Assembly: GCF_036634175.1 (NCBI RefSeq)
Contig: NZ_JAZIFX010000001.1
Span: 4,712,001-4,776,000 of the forward strand
Reading direction: 5' to 3'
From: Streptomyces sp. P9-A2
Lineage (GTDB): Bacteria > Actinomycetota > Actinomycetes > Streptomycetales > Streptomycetaceae
DNA: 64,000 bases
The translations under genes were made by a program, and so were the position numbers. Numbering within the stretch: position 1 is the first letter of the stretch; every line of letters starts with the position of its first letter. Positions 1 through 7,599 of this stretch are shown here, piece by piece. Under the pieces are notes generated by a model. The model was given only the letters and a program-made list of their open reading frames with translations. It had not been told where the DNA came from and made no database searches.

Positions 1-145
1 GACCATGCGCCACCGCGAACTCTCCGAGATCGAGGGCAGCGCGGGCGAGAAGTCCCAGTCGATGCTCGTGGCGCAGCTGCTGCTGTGCGCGGGGTTCCTC
101 GTGTTCCTGATCTTCCCGGCGGCGATGAGGGTGTTCCAGGTGTGA
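1..145 (+). CDS. TadC / GspF-type inner-membrane pilus protein, 3' end only
   Basis: The window opens inside a gene; the frame that starts at base 2 stays open to a TGA at 143-145. The visible tail reads as a hydrophilic stretch containing EIEGSAGEKSQS followed by a hydrophobic segment (LLLCAGFLVFLIFPAAM) and a very short cytoplasmic end. This is the usual end of the GspF/TadC family, where the last helix closes the second T2SF domain. TadC is the platform protein that works with the TadA ATPase to assemble Flp pili. The pilin and TadE-like genes directly downstream support this. Only about 47 residues are visible, so the family call rests on this tail and on context. Confidence 0.75.
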   Translation, partial: TMRHRELSEIEGSAGEKSQSMLVAQLLLCAGFLVFLIFPAAMRVFQV

Positions 146-265
146 GAACCGTGAACGGGAGCGGTGTCACCGCGCACCATGAGACCTGCACCGCCCCTTG
201 CGAACCAACAGCCGTGAACCGTACGTCAGAGCATCTGTGAACCGAACACGAGAGGACGAAGCGTC

Positions 266-517
266 ATGAACGGACGTACCTTCCACACCGGCATCCCCGC
301 CGTGGACTTCCTGGTCACCTTCATGCAGGCCCGTGTGGAGCGCGCCCGCTCCGGCGAACTGGACCGCGGCGCCTCCGCGGTGGAGTGGGTCATCATCTCC
401 GCGGTCGTCGTCGCGATCGTCGGCGTGGTCGCCGCCATCATCAACGCCGCCCTGAGCGAGGGCGCCAACAAGGTCGGTGACTGCATCAAGGGCGCGAACG
501 CCGGCAGCACCTGCTGA
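266..517 (+). CDS. Flp-type small pilin-like membrane protein
   Basis: This 83-residue protein has a hydrophilic N-terminal half of about 38 residues, then the motif DRGASAVEW followed by one long hydrophobic helix (IISAVVVAIVGVVAAIINAAL), and ends with two cysteines (GDCIKG and the last residue). A short leader, a Gly-Ala-Ser boundary and a Glu at about +5 of the helix are the class of signal cut by prepilin peptidases in Flp and TadE proteins. It probably forms the pilus subunit, processed by the A24 peptidase encoded at 15930. A purine-rich ribosome site (GAGAGGACGAAGCG) precedes the ATG. It lies 120 bases after the TadC-like gene and 71 bases before the first TadE gene. Confidence 0.75.
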   Translation: MNGRTFHTGIPAVDFLVTFMQARVERARSGELDRGASAVEWVIISAVVVAIVGVVAAIINAALSEGANKVGDCIKGANAGSTC

Positions 518-588
518 GCGTACGTACGCCGAGGCCGAGGACAGGACCGCAGGTCGAGGACAGGACCGCGAGAGGACTGGGACGGGGA

Positions 589-1038
589 ATGCCGGTGCGC
601 GTATGTCGCTGGGTACGCCGACGGGTGGAGGCCGCCTCCGCCCGCGGTGACTCCGGCATGACCGCGATCGAGTTCGTGCTGCTCACGCCTGTCCTGTTCT
701 TCATGATCTTCGCGACGGTGCAGTTCGCGCTGTACTTCTTCGCGGACCACGTCGCCCAGGCGGCGGCGCAGGCGGGCGCTCGCAAGGCACGGGCGACGGC
801 GGACGCCCAGCCGGGCGGCTGGCAGGGCGAGGCGCGGGACGTGGTGGACAGCTACATCCGGCAACTGGGCCCGCGGCTGGTGCTGTCGCCGGACGTGAGG
901 ATGCTCCAGCCGGAGCAGGACACGGTGGGCGTGGAGATCACGGCCCGCATCCCGACGGTGTTCCCGGGCTTCGACCTGACGGTGCACGCACGGTCGGCGG
1001 GGCCGGTTGAGCGGTTCGTGGAAGAGGGGGAGGACTGA
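589..1038 (+). CDS. TadE family pseudopilin
   Basis: This is a 149-residue protein. At residues 20-30 it has GDSGMTAIEFVLLTPVLFF, the classic TadE motif: a Gly-rich leader, then a hydrophobic helix carrying Glu near its start. The helix is followed by DHVAQAAAQAGARKARA, an amphipathic segment, and a soluble C-terminal domain of about 90 residues. TadE proteins are minor pilins that are processed like Flp and needed for assembly or anchoring of the pilus. The next gene begins immediately after the stop (TGAATG), which indicates one transcript and probable translational coupling. The start ATG follows the purine-rich GGGACGGGGA. Confidence 0.88.
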   Translation: MPVRVCRWVRRRVEAASARGDSGMTAIEFVLLTPVLFFMIFATVQFALYFFADHVAQAAAQAGARKARATADAQPGGWQGEARDVVDSYIRQLGPRLVLSPDVRMLQPEQDTVGVEITARIPTVFPGFDLTVHARSAGPVERFVEEGED

Positions 1039-1494
1039 ATGCGCGCAGCCCTCTCTCGCGTCGGAACACGCCTGCGAGCGGCCGGCCGTGACGGTGTCGC
1101 CGGCGGCGACCGAGGACTGTCCACCATCGAGGTGGTGATCCTCGCCCCGGTGATGATCCTGTTCATCCTGGTGCTGGTGGCGTTCGGCCAACTGGTGAGC
1201 GGTCGCGGTGCGCTGGACGGCGCGGCCCGGGACGCGGCACGCGCGGGCTCCATCCAGAAGGACCATGGACGGGCGATGGCGGAGGCGCGCAACGCGGCCG
1301 AGGCGAACCTCGCGGACATCTGCTCGGGCCCGGTGAACGTCGTACAGACCAGCCAGGGCTTCGAACCGGACACCCTTTTCACGGTCGAGGTGAGCTGCGA
1401 GGTCCGCGGACTGGCCACGCTGGGCCTGAACATCCCGACGACCCTGTCCGCGAGCTTCAGTTCACCGCTGGACCCGTACCGGAGGACGGCGTGA
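1039..1494 (+). CDS. TadE/TadF family pseudopilin
   Basis: This is a 151-residue second TadE-type protein with the same architecture as its neighbour: GDRGLSTIEVVILAPVMIL forms the processing site plus helix at about residues 27-50, followed by DGAARDAARAGS and a soluble C-terminal domain with a likely disulfide pair (DICSG and VSCEVRG). Gene order (pilin, TadE, TadE/F, TadG-like) is that of actinobacterial tad loci. The start ATG lies one base after the preceding stop, with GAGGGGGAGGAC as ribosome site. The stop overlaps the GTG of the next gene. Confidence 0.87.
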   Translation: MRAALSRVGTRLRAAGRDGVAGGDRGLSTIEVVILAPVMILFILVLVAFGQLVSGRGALDGAARDAARAGSIQKDHGRAMAEARNAAEANLADICSGPVNVVQTSQGFEPDTLFTVEVSCEVRGLATLGLNIPTTLSASFSSPLDPYRRTA

Positions 1495-1952
1495 GAGCAC
1501 GTGTGCGTACGTGGCTGACGTATCGCGGGCCGAGATTCGACGACCGCGGCTCGGGCGCCGGCGCGGTCATCGTCTTCGCGCTGGTCTTCATCTCCCTCGC
1601 GGCCTTCGTCATCGACGGCGGCCTCTCCATCTCCCAGCGCGAGCGCGCCGCCGACATCGCCGAACAGGCCGCCCGCTACGCCGCCCAGGACATCGACCGC
1701 GAGGCCCTGTACGAGAACGTGGACGAGCCCGCGCCCATCAACTACGAGAACTGCGACGCCCGGGTGAAGGCCTTCGCCCGCGAGATGGACATGTCCGGCG
1801 CGGACGTCGCCGGCACCCACTGCGTGGCGGCGAGCGCCCAGGGGGTCGAGGTACAGGTCCAGTTGACGTACTCACCCGTCTTCACCGGCGTGTTCTACGG
1901 CGGCGACGTGGTCGTCCGCGGCCAGGCGGTGGCGGAGAACGAGGTCGGCTGA
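1491..1952 (+). CDS. TadG-like pilus assembly protein
   Basis: This 153-residue protein starts with GTG overlapping the previous stop (GTGA). Residues 17-45 contain DDRGSGAGAVIVFALVFISLAAFVIDGG, and the motif SQRERAADIAEQAARYAAQ follows. The arrangement of a helix with Val/Ile-Asp-Gly-Gly and then an Arg/Ala-Asp rich segment is the 'putative Flp pilus-assembly TadE/G-like' N-terminal signature. The rest is a short extracellular domain with two cysteines (ENCDARV and THCVAAS). Full TadG proteins are longer and carry a von Willebrand domain, which is absent here; the short form is common in Streptomyces. Confidence 0.82.
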   Translation: MRARVRTWLTYRGPRFDDRGSGAGAVIVFALVFISLAAFVIDGGLSISQRERAADIAEQAARYAAQDIDREALYENVDEPAPINYENCDARVKAFAREMDMSGADVAGTHCVAASAQGVEVQVQLTYSPVFTGVFYGGDVVVRGQAVAENEVG

Positions 1953-1978
1953 GCCGAGGGCGGGAGTGAGGGCGCGGA

Positions 1979-2185
1979 ATGAGGGATGAGAAGGCGGGCA
2001 CGGTCGTCCCGGTCTTGACAGCATCGAGCCGGCTGCGCGGGAACTGCCCCGCGGCCGGCAGTGCGCTGAACCACTTCACCGGCCGGACCAACGTCTGGGC
2101 CGACGCCACGGTCAACGGCGTCGCCGCTGACGCGGAGAGTGTCCACGGCAGGGTCGCCTCCCTCTACGACGGGGCCACCCGGTGA
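1979..2185 (+). CDS. Small hypothetical protein, possibly the remains of a helical WXG-like protein
   Basis: This is an open frame of 68 residues whose stop overlaps the GTG of the next gene. The second half (ALNHFTGRTNVWADATVNG and AADAESVHGRVASLY) looks like an amphipathic helix of the kind found at the C-terminus of small ESX/WXG-like or DUF6507-like proteins. The first half looks unstructured, and no N-terminal partner helix is present. The placement and coupling to the downstream genes argue for a real gene. The short length and weak ribosome site leave open that it is a decayed remnant. I do not recognise a family with certainty. Confidence 0.35.
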   Translation: MRDEKAGTVVPVLTASSRLRGNCPAAGSALNHFTGRTNVWADATVNGVAADAESVHGRVASLYDGATR

Positions 2186-3519
2186 TGCCCGAGCACGCCC
2201 TCAGGCCGGCCGCCTCGCGCGGCCCCGGCCTGGAACGGTGCCACGCCTCCCGTCTCTTCGCACAGGACGGCGCCCTCGTCCTGCGTACCCCCGGCCGCTC
2301 CCGCCGCTTTCCGGTCGGCGGAACCGCCGGAATCACCCGCGCCGTGTTCGTCGACGCGGCGGGCGGGGACGGGACGCGCGGGGCCGAGGCGCGTGGGGGA
2401 CCCGGCCTCCCTGGTTCCTGGGGAGAGGTGCAACTGCAGGACAGGGACGGGGCGCTGATCGGCCGCTTCGACATCGAGGACTGGCTGCCCGAGGCACCCG
2501 CGCTGCCCGCGAGGTCCGTGCGGGGGGAGCAGTTGCTCGCCCGGTCGGGTGTGGCCGGGCTGCTGCGGGCCGCGGGGATACCGCTGCACGTGGCACGGGA
2601 CAGAAACGATCCTCTGGTGGCCTCGAAGGGCACGGGCACCTCCCTCGGCCCGGGACGTTCCTTCCCGCTCTGGTACTGGGGCGTGCGCGCCGTCGCCGGG
2701 AGTGTGTGGTTCGCCGTGTTCACGCTGGTCGTCTTCTCGGACACGACGGTCCCCTGGGTGGTCCTGCTGCTCGCCGCGACCGCCTTCTCCGCGCCCGTGG
2801 CACGGCTGGCGCTGCGGCTCTGGACCCGGCTGCGGACGAGGCGCCACGACCCCGTCGTCCGTGAACGGGTCCGGCCCAGTCCCGCGCGGGGAGCCGGGGA
2901 GACGGTCAGGTCCCGTCGGGACACCGAGATCCGGATACAGGACCGGGACCTCGTCCTGCGCGACCTGGGCGGCCAGGAGTACTGGTTCGCGCTGTCCGGC
3001 CCGCACGCGGTGACCTCGCTGGTCCGGGTGGAGGACAGCGCGGGCCGACCGGTCGGTGTCGAGCTCCGGGGCCCCGGGGAGCAGGTGCGGGCGGTGTTCC
3101 CGTGGGACCTGTGGTTCGGTGGTGAGGAGGGCGCCGCAGGATGGTCGCGGCTGCGCCGGGCCGCCGGACCGGCGGTGTCCGAACGCCGCCTGGGCGGTAA
3201 GGGGACCTGGCCCAAGGGCCCGGTGCTGGGCACGGGACTGCTGCCCCGGACCGGAGGGGAAGCCCGTCGCATAGCGCGGTTCCCCGGCACCGTCGCCGGG
3301 GTGTCCTCCACCGCCGTCATGGCCTTCGGCTCCTTCTTCTCCGTGATCCAGGGCCTGCGGATCACGGAGACGGCCTCCGGACCGGCGGCCGCCGCGATCC
3401 TCATGGGGGCTCTCGGCCTCGTCCTGCAGGCCGTGCCGTACGCGACCCACCAGCTACGCGGCCGGCTCCTGCTCGACCGGCCGGTTCCGGCACAGAAATC
3501 CAGGGAAGCCACTCGATGA
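2182..3519 (+). CDS. Multi-pass membrane protein of unknown function
   Basis: This protein has about 445 residues, starting at GTG 2182 (overlapping the preceding stop) or at ATG 2185. The order visible is: a soluble N-terminal domain (1-165), two transmembrane helices around VRAVAGSVWFAVFTLVVFSD and PWVVLLLAATAFSAPVARL, and a soluble loop (about 215-370) that seems to repeat the style of the first domain (ELQDRDGALIGRFD against RIQDRDLVLRDL). Two more helices close it, in FPGTVAGVSSTAVMAFGSFF and AAAILMGALGLVLQAV. It has the layout of a duplicated soluble-domain / hairpin protein. No catalytic motif is visible. It is translationally coupled to both neighbours. The next gene's paralogue sits in the type VII-style toxin module, so this protein may belong to the same unknown system. 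Confidence 0.7.
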   Translation: MMPEHALRPAASRGPGLERCHASRLFAQDGALVLRTPGRSRRFPVGGTAGITRAVFVDAAGGDGTRGAEARGGPGLPGSWGEVQLQDRDGALIGRFDIEDWLPEAPALPARSVRGEQLLARSGVAGLLRAAGIPLHVARDRNDPLVASKGTGTSLGPGRSFPLWYWGVRAVAGSVWFAVFTLVVFSDTTVPWVVLLLAATAFSAPVARLALRLWTRLRTRRHDPVVRERVRPSPARGAGETVRSRRDTEIRIQDRDLVLRDLGGQEYWFALSGPHAVTSLVRVEDSAGRPVGVELRGPGEQVRAVFPWDLWFGGEEGAAGWSRLRRAAGPAVSERRLGGKGTWPKGPVLGTGLLPRTGGEARRIARFPGTVAGVSSTAVMAFGSFFSVIQGLRITETASGPAAAAILMGALGLVLQAVPYATHQLRGRLLLDRPVPAQKSREATR

Positions 3520-4138
3520 CACACACGGAGAAGACCGCCCCGCCCGCCGACTACCGTCTGCTCCTGCCCGAGGGCTGGTTCCGGATTCCGCTGGACCCGG
3601 AGCAGCGGGACAGGTCGGTCGACGCGCTGGTGGAGCGGCAGTTCCACGGTATCGACAACGCGCCGCACCTCAAGGAGGAGCTGCGCGCGGACCTGCGCCA
3701 CCGTGCCGCCGAGGCGCACCGCGGCGGCGGCATCGAGCTGTACCTCAGCCTCCAGGAGGCGGGCCCCTTCACCGTCCCCGCCTCATTGCTGGTGAGTCTG
3801 GCCCCCGCTCCGCCACGCCGAACCGCTGCCGCCGGACGCTCTGGCGCGGGCGTTCGCCCAGGACGCCGACCCGGCCGCGGCGACGGAGGTGAGCGTCGAG
3901 GAACTGGCGGCGGGTACGGCCGTACGGGTCCGCAAGGCGACGCGTCGACCGGGGCAGGAGAGGGAGGGGCAGGAAACGCCTCCTCGGGCCGCGTCCGGTG
4001 ATCCGCACCCTCTTCTACGGCGTCCGACCGGAGACGATGCCCGCGGCCGTCACTCTTCTGGTGTCCTGGACGGAACCGGTCCTGGACGAACCCCTGGAAG
4101 GCATCGTGGACGGCATCGCCCGGACGCTGCACCTGTGA
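3516..4138 (+). pseudogene. Frameshifted paralogue of the hypothetical protein at 4712-5359
   Basis: Reading starts at ATG 3516 (ATGA overlap with the gene before). The first frame encodes LLPEGWFRIPLDPEQRDRSV and continues to VSLAP, which aligns with the intact minus-strand protein at 4712-5359 (VPESWWEFEVRPEGREATIR). At about 3801-3808 the similarity moves to the next frame (RHAEPLPPDALARAFAQ, then VEELAAGTAVRVRKA). Somewhere between about 3940 and 3998 it moves again, and the third frame reads VIRTLFYGVRPETM through PVLDEPLEGIVDGIA to a TGA at 4136-4138. That stretch matches the C-terminus of the paralogue. Two independent frame changes mean the gene is either inactivated or the sequence has two indel errors. 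Without them it would encode about 207 residues. Confidence 0.8.
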
Positions 4139-4184
4139 CGCGGTTCGGTGGTGGTGGCGATGGCAGGGACGGGGCGGACACCGT

Positions 4185-4290
4185 CATCCGCGCTGGGGGA
4201 AAGAGAACCCGCACCGGCGCAGTGCCTCTGTCCCGGCCGGTCTCACAGCTTCTTCGTCAAGTGGCGGATGAAGCCCGGCGCCGGCACAGG
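4185..4290 (-). pseudogene. Remnant of a DUF5753 regulator 3' end and a DUF397 gene 5' end
   Basis: On the minus strand, bases 4243-4270 encode FIRHLTKKL and a stop. This nearly repeats the C-terminus FIHRLTKEL of the intact DUF5753 regulator at 10241. A GTG overlaps that stop, and MRPAGTEAL can be read from it, resembling the start MRRAMTEPL of the intact DUF397 protein at 10017-10244. The overlap arrangement (GTGA) is also identical. Upstream and downstream the similarity is lost. This is the scar of a second regulator pair of the same type, of which only the junction survives. Confidence 0.65.
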
Positions 4291-4340
4291 GTGTGAGCCG
4301 GTCGACCCACGTCCGTCGAGCCGATGAACCTCTCGCGCCC

Positions 4341-4676
4341 CTACTTGGCACCGCCACTCTTGCCGCCCCGCTCGTCCTTGACCTTCATCTTTTCGTTGAC
4401 CTGCTTGGTGAGTTCGTCGTCGAGTTTCTTGAACTCGCGGACCACGGCGTCGGACATGCTCGCGAGCGCGTCGAGCTGCTGGGTGATGTCCTCGCGGCCG
4501 TCCTCCCAGTTGGACTCGAAATCGGAGAGTGCGTCATTGACGCTGCCGTCGCCGATGTCGTCCTTGTAGGACTCGAAGAGCTTCTTGGTGTGGTTCAACC
4601 GTGTCTTGAGCGACCGCAGCCGGCGCCCGTAGTCCTCCATCTCCGTCAGCGGGAGTGCGAGGTCGCTCTTGCCCAT
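4341..4676 (-). CDS. Small helical WXG100/ESX-like protein
   Basis: This is 111 residues, highly charged and predicted to be a helical hairpin without a signal peptide. Two long amphipathic segments (MEDYGRRLRSLKTRLNHTKK and ITQQLDALASMSDAVVREF) flank a turn that contains SNWEDGRED, a W-x-x-G variant of the WXG motif. The C-terminus is a Lys/Gly-rich tail. Size and hairpin layout fit the ESX/WXG100 superfamily, whose members are secreted by type VII systems or act as effector partners. It is the last gene of a minus-strand group led by the toxin at 5799-7361, 35 bases after the preceding gene. The assignment to ESX rests on architecture, not on a confirmed match. Confidence 0.6.
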   Translation of the reverse strand: MGKSDLALPLTEMEDYGRRLRSLKTRLNHTKKLFESYKDDIGDGSVNDALSDFESNWEDGREDITQQLDALASMSDAVVREFKKLDDELTKQVNEKMKVKDERGGKSGGAK

Positions 4677-4711
4677 GGTCCGGAGTCCTCTCTGCGGATC
4701 TGCTGATCGGC

Positions 4712-5359
4712 TCAGACGAAGCGGAAGGTGCTGGTCACGGCGTCGAAGATGTCGTGGAACGCCTCGGCGAGGTCCAGCACCGGGCTGGCTCCGGAGACGA
4801 GGACGACCTGGTCGGTGGTTCCCGGGACGGGAATGTACGTCTGGGTCAGCACCATACGGAGGGTACGGCTGTCACCCCGCGCGACGGGCACGTCCTCCAC
4901 CCCGTACGTCCGCGCGGTCGTGCCCACCTCGGGAATCTCCACGGTCGTGACCTCGCGCCAGACGTCGCCCTCGCGGCGAGCGGTGATCGTGCCCAGGCTC
5001 TCGGCGATGGCCCGGGGATCGGTGGACAGGGCCACACCCTGCTCGTTCTTGGCGCCGAGGACGGACACGGTGACGGTCGCGGAGAGCGGGACGCCGTCGA
5101 AGTTCTCGGCCATGCAGCCCAGGTAGATGGCGCCGGAGTCGTGGGCGTCCTTCGCCATCTTGCGGAGCATGGTGGTCAGGTCGGTGCGGTAGGGGGCTAG
5201 TTCGGGAAGTTCCCGGGTCCGCTCGTCGACCAGGGCCCGGATGGTTGCCTCGCGGCCTTCGGGACGGACCTCGAACTCCCACCAGGACTCGGGAACAGAA
5301 ATTGAGATACCGAAGAGGGTGTCCAGAGATTCAGTGCTTACGGACTGTTTTTCGTTCAT
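4712..5359 (-). CDS. Hypothetical protein in the toxin module; intact paralogue of the gene at 3516
   Basis: This is 215 residues with no signal peptide or transmembrane segment. Visible features are an N-terminal VPESWWEFEVRPEGREATIR segment, a helix (TDLTTMLRKMAKDAHDSGA), then alternating beta-like segments (LSATVTVSVLG, EVTTVEIPEVG, TDQVVLVSGASPVLD) and a terminal helix (LAEAFHDIFDAVTSTF). The same layout is recognisable in the broken plus-strand gene at 3516-4138, so the family exists in at least two copies here, each beside a possible WXG-like gene. The function is unknown. A cytosolic chaperone or adaptor for the WXG-type effector is possible but is only an inference from position. Confidence 0.55.
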   Translation of the reverse strand: MNEKQSVSTESLDTLFGISISVPESWWEFEVRPEGREATIRALVDERTRELPELAPYRTDLTTMLRKMAKDAHDSGAIYLGCMAENFDGVPLSATVTVSVLGAKNEQGVALSTDPRAIAESLGTITARREGDVWREVTTVEIPEVGTTARTYGVEDVPVARGDSRTLRMVLTQTYIPVPGTTDQVVLVSGASPVLDLAEAFHDIFDAVTSTFRFV

Positions 5360-5420
5360 TATTCAGAGTTTCCAGCCTGATTCAATGTCTCTGTTCTTTT
5401 CCCCTGGCCCATGCCCTGTC

Positions 5421-5795
5421 TCATTCGGGCAGGGGGATACCCTCGGCCTCTACGATCTCCATGGCTCGCTCGACGCTGATCTCTGGAGCCCGGTAGCCCA
5501 ACGCGGCCACGTGTTCGATGAACTCGCGTGGTGGGGAAACGCGGTGGTACTGGACGTAGTCCGACCAAGCGAGATGCCACACCCATTCTCCGTCGGTCAT
5601 GATGCCAACGCGTACTTGCATGCCCGGGGAGTCTGAAAAGGGGTCCGGCAGGGTTCCCGGTGAGAACAGCAAAGGCTCGGCTTCTTCCAAGAAGCTGGAA
5701 AGCCGACCGGCCAACTCCTCGGTGAGCGTGTTGGGAAGGAAAACTTCTTCCACTTCAGGTTCGCCAATGCGGTGAGGTGCAGGGACCTTGATCAT
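5421..5795 (-). CDS. Probable immunity protein for the adjacent polymorphic toxin
   Basis: This is an acidic cytosolic protein of 124 residues starting 3 bases after the toxin stop, so the pair is co-transcribed. It contains GEWVWHLAWSDYVQYHRVSP and ends with a helix (SVERAMEIVEAEGIPLPE). I do not recognise a named immunity family. The call rests on three things seen here: position directly 3' of the toxin's variable C-terminal domain, small acidic product, and base composition clearly below the surroundings (60% GC in the line starting at 5641), shared with the toxin's 3' end. This is the normal arrangement of polymorphic toxin systems. Confidence 0.6.
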   Translation of the reverse strand: MIKVPAPHRIGEPEVEEVFLPNTLTEELAGRLSSFLEEAEPLLFSPGTLPDPFSDSPGMQVRVGIMTDGEWVWHLAWSDYVQYHRVSPPREFIEHVAALGYRAPEISVERAMEIVEAEGIPLPE

Positions 5796-5798
5796 GTG

Positions 5799-7361
5799 CT
5801 ACTTCACTCCGTTGGGGTGGAAGGTTTCGAATGCGCCGCGAATGGTCGGATGAATGGACTTGCCGGCGTCGTCGAACGGTGCCACGGCCGTTTTCCCGTG
5901 AGGGTACACCCAGAGGAAGTCATTGGGGGCCTCGACCGTGACGCCAAGGTTGTTCGCCAAGTTCTGGGCGAACCCGTCCGGCTTTACGCCGGTTTGGCAA
6001 GAAAGGAGTCGCACAGGTTCGCCGTTCCATCCATGGGCACGCATCAATGATGCTATTTCGCGATGGTTGAAGCTGTGCCAGTTTTCGGCAAGATGTGCGG
6101 CGCCGTCTTTGATTTGATAGCCCACGGATGTGGGAGATCCATGAATTCCCACATCATAAGTGCCCTGTTTTTTGATGCGGTTCATGCTTCGGAGCAGAGG
6201 GTCTCCGGGTTTGAATACCAACAGGCCTGGCCTGCCGTCCTTGAACGATTGGACATTGAAGGACAGCGGACTCTTGCCGCGGGAGGCCAGTCCCTTGACG
6301 GTCGAGACGACATTGGCTGATCCGTTCCGGATTCCGGTGGCAAGACCTTGGATGCCGCCGCCGATACCGCCCATGGCTCCGGCGCCGAGGGCTTTCAGCC
6401 CTCCGGCCTTCCACAGCTTGCCGAGCTTGGCGAGGCTCGTGAGACCTTTGGTCGCGGGTATGCAGTCAAGGGCCGCCCAGAGAAGGTCGCCCCAGCCTGC
6501 CTCGCCTTTGACGACTTTCCGTAACGTATCGGCCATCACGATGAGGGCGGCCGCGAAGACCAACCAGCCCAGCGGGCCGCCGACGATCATCACGATGATG
6601 CCGAGGACGGCCACGACCCATTTGCAGACGACGACGATCTCGTCCCAGTGGTCGGTGACCCAGTCGCCGATCTCCTCCCACCAGCGGCGGTTGGGAATTC
6701 CGGCGTCGGAGGCTTCCCTGAGCTTGGTCACCGTCCGGCGGGCAGCCTCCTCGCGCAGGCCCTTCGCCTGACCGGCGAGCTTCTTCGCCGCGTCGAGGGC
6801 ACTCTGCGCGCTCTCGACGTTCCGCTCGGCCGTGGCCTGGCGGGCCTTCGCATGCTGGGCGTCGCGGGTTGCGCGGCGGACGTCGGCCTCGTCGGGCTCG
6901 GGGACGTCCCTGCCTCCGCTCTTCGCGGGGTCGTACGAGTCCACCTTCTCGGTCGCCGTACGGACCCAGCCGTCAGCACCCGACAACGCCGTCTGTGCGG
7001 TGGTGAGTTCGTCGCGGGCCTTGCGGCCGTCACGCAGCGCCTTGTCGGCCTTCTCCTGGGCGTTCTGGAGGTCGGGCCAGAAGGTGGTCAGCGCGTCACC
7101 CGCCAGGTCGTACGACTTCCTCAACTTCCGCAGCTTCTTGGGGGCGTCCGCGAACTCCTCGGCGAAAACGTCCGCGGTCTTGCCCGCCCAGGAGAGGATC
7201 TCGTCCTCCTTGGCGATGCCCTTGAGGTCGCGCAGGGCCTCGCCCACGTCGTCGGCGAAGTCGTGCAGAGTGCCGGCGAGTCTGCGGATGCGTTGCGGGT
7301 CGCCCGGCGTCGGGTCCTTCTCCAGGTCGAGCACGTGCCAGTCGGTCGGCCTGATGGACAC
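5799..7361 (-). CDS. WXG/LXG-type polymorphic toxin with caspase-like C-terminal domain
   Basis: This is 520 residues starting with GTG. Residues 1-215 are almost entirely helical and charged (ALRDLKGIAKEDEILSWAGK, KARQATAERNVESAQSALDA), as in the N-terminal domain of putative T7SS-secreted toxins. Residues about 235-285 hold hydrophobic segments (VVCKWVVAVLGIIVMIVGG, GWLVFAAALIVMADT), followed by a Gly/Ala-rich linker. The C-terminal domain (about 370-520) carries VGIHGSPTSVGYQ (His407) and VRLLSCQTG (Cys455), then GFAQNLANNLGVTVEAPND. A His-Gly followed by Leu-Ser-Cys about 45 residues later is the dyad pattern of caspase-fold peptidases (C80/CPD, DUF4347-like). Autoprocessing or target cleavage is therefore plausible. 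The toxin domain is lower in GC than the N-terminal part, and an immunity candidate follows at once. Confidence 0.75.
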   Translation of the reverse strand: MSIRPTDWHVLDLEKDPTPGDPQRIRRLAGTLHDFADDVGEALRDLKGIAKEDEILSWAGKTADVFAEEFADAPKKLRKLRKSYDLAGDALTTFWPDLQNAQEKADKALRDGRKARDELTTAQTALSGADGWVRTATEKVDSYDPAKSGGRDVPEPDEADVRRATRDAQHAKARQATAERNVESAQSALDAAKKLAGQAKGLREEAARRTVTKLREASDAGIPNRRWWEEIGDWVTDHWDEIVVVCKWVVAVLGIIVMIVGGPLGWLVFAAALIVMADTLRKVVKGEAGWGDLLWAALDCIPATKGLTSLAKLGKLWKAGGLKALGAGAMGGIGGGIQGLATGIRNGSANVVSTVKGLASRGKSPLSFNVQSFKDGRPGLLVFKPGDPLLRSMNRIKKQGTYDVGIHGSPTSVGYQIKDGAAHLAENWHSFNHREIASLMRAHGWNGEPVRLLSCQTGVKPDGFAQNLANNLGVTVEAPNDFLWVYPHGKTAVAPFDDAGKSIHPTIRGAFETFHPNGVK

Positions 7362-7457
7362 GCGTGTACCCCCGTAACACTCGCAACGCGCTTACCAGAA
7401 AGCGCGTTTGAACCTACCAGGAGCTGTTCGAGGGGATGGGAGGACTCAACCGGCTTG

Positions 7458-7520
7458 TCAGCGGCGGGTGGGTGCGCCCGGGAGCCTGAGAGATGCGACG
7501 AAGTCGGCGAAGGCGGCGGC
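7458..7520 (-). pseudogene. 3' remnant of a DUF397 gene
   Basis: The minus strand reads AAAFADFVASLRLPGAPTRR and a stop, matching the C-terminal pattern of DUF397 proteins (the intact copy at 10017 has AGAFANFVATLKATDVP). Upstream the similarity ends and the sequence runs into a sulfate-permease fragment lying in the opposite orientation. Only about 20 codons remain and no start is associated with them. Confidence 0.65.
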
Positions 7521-7599
7521 GCAGCGTTGCCGCGAAGCCTTCGGCCGTCTCCAGGCGGGCGCGCGGCGTCTCGCGGCGGGCGTCGGCTCCATCGCCGCG

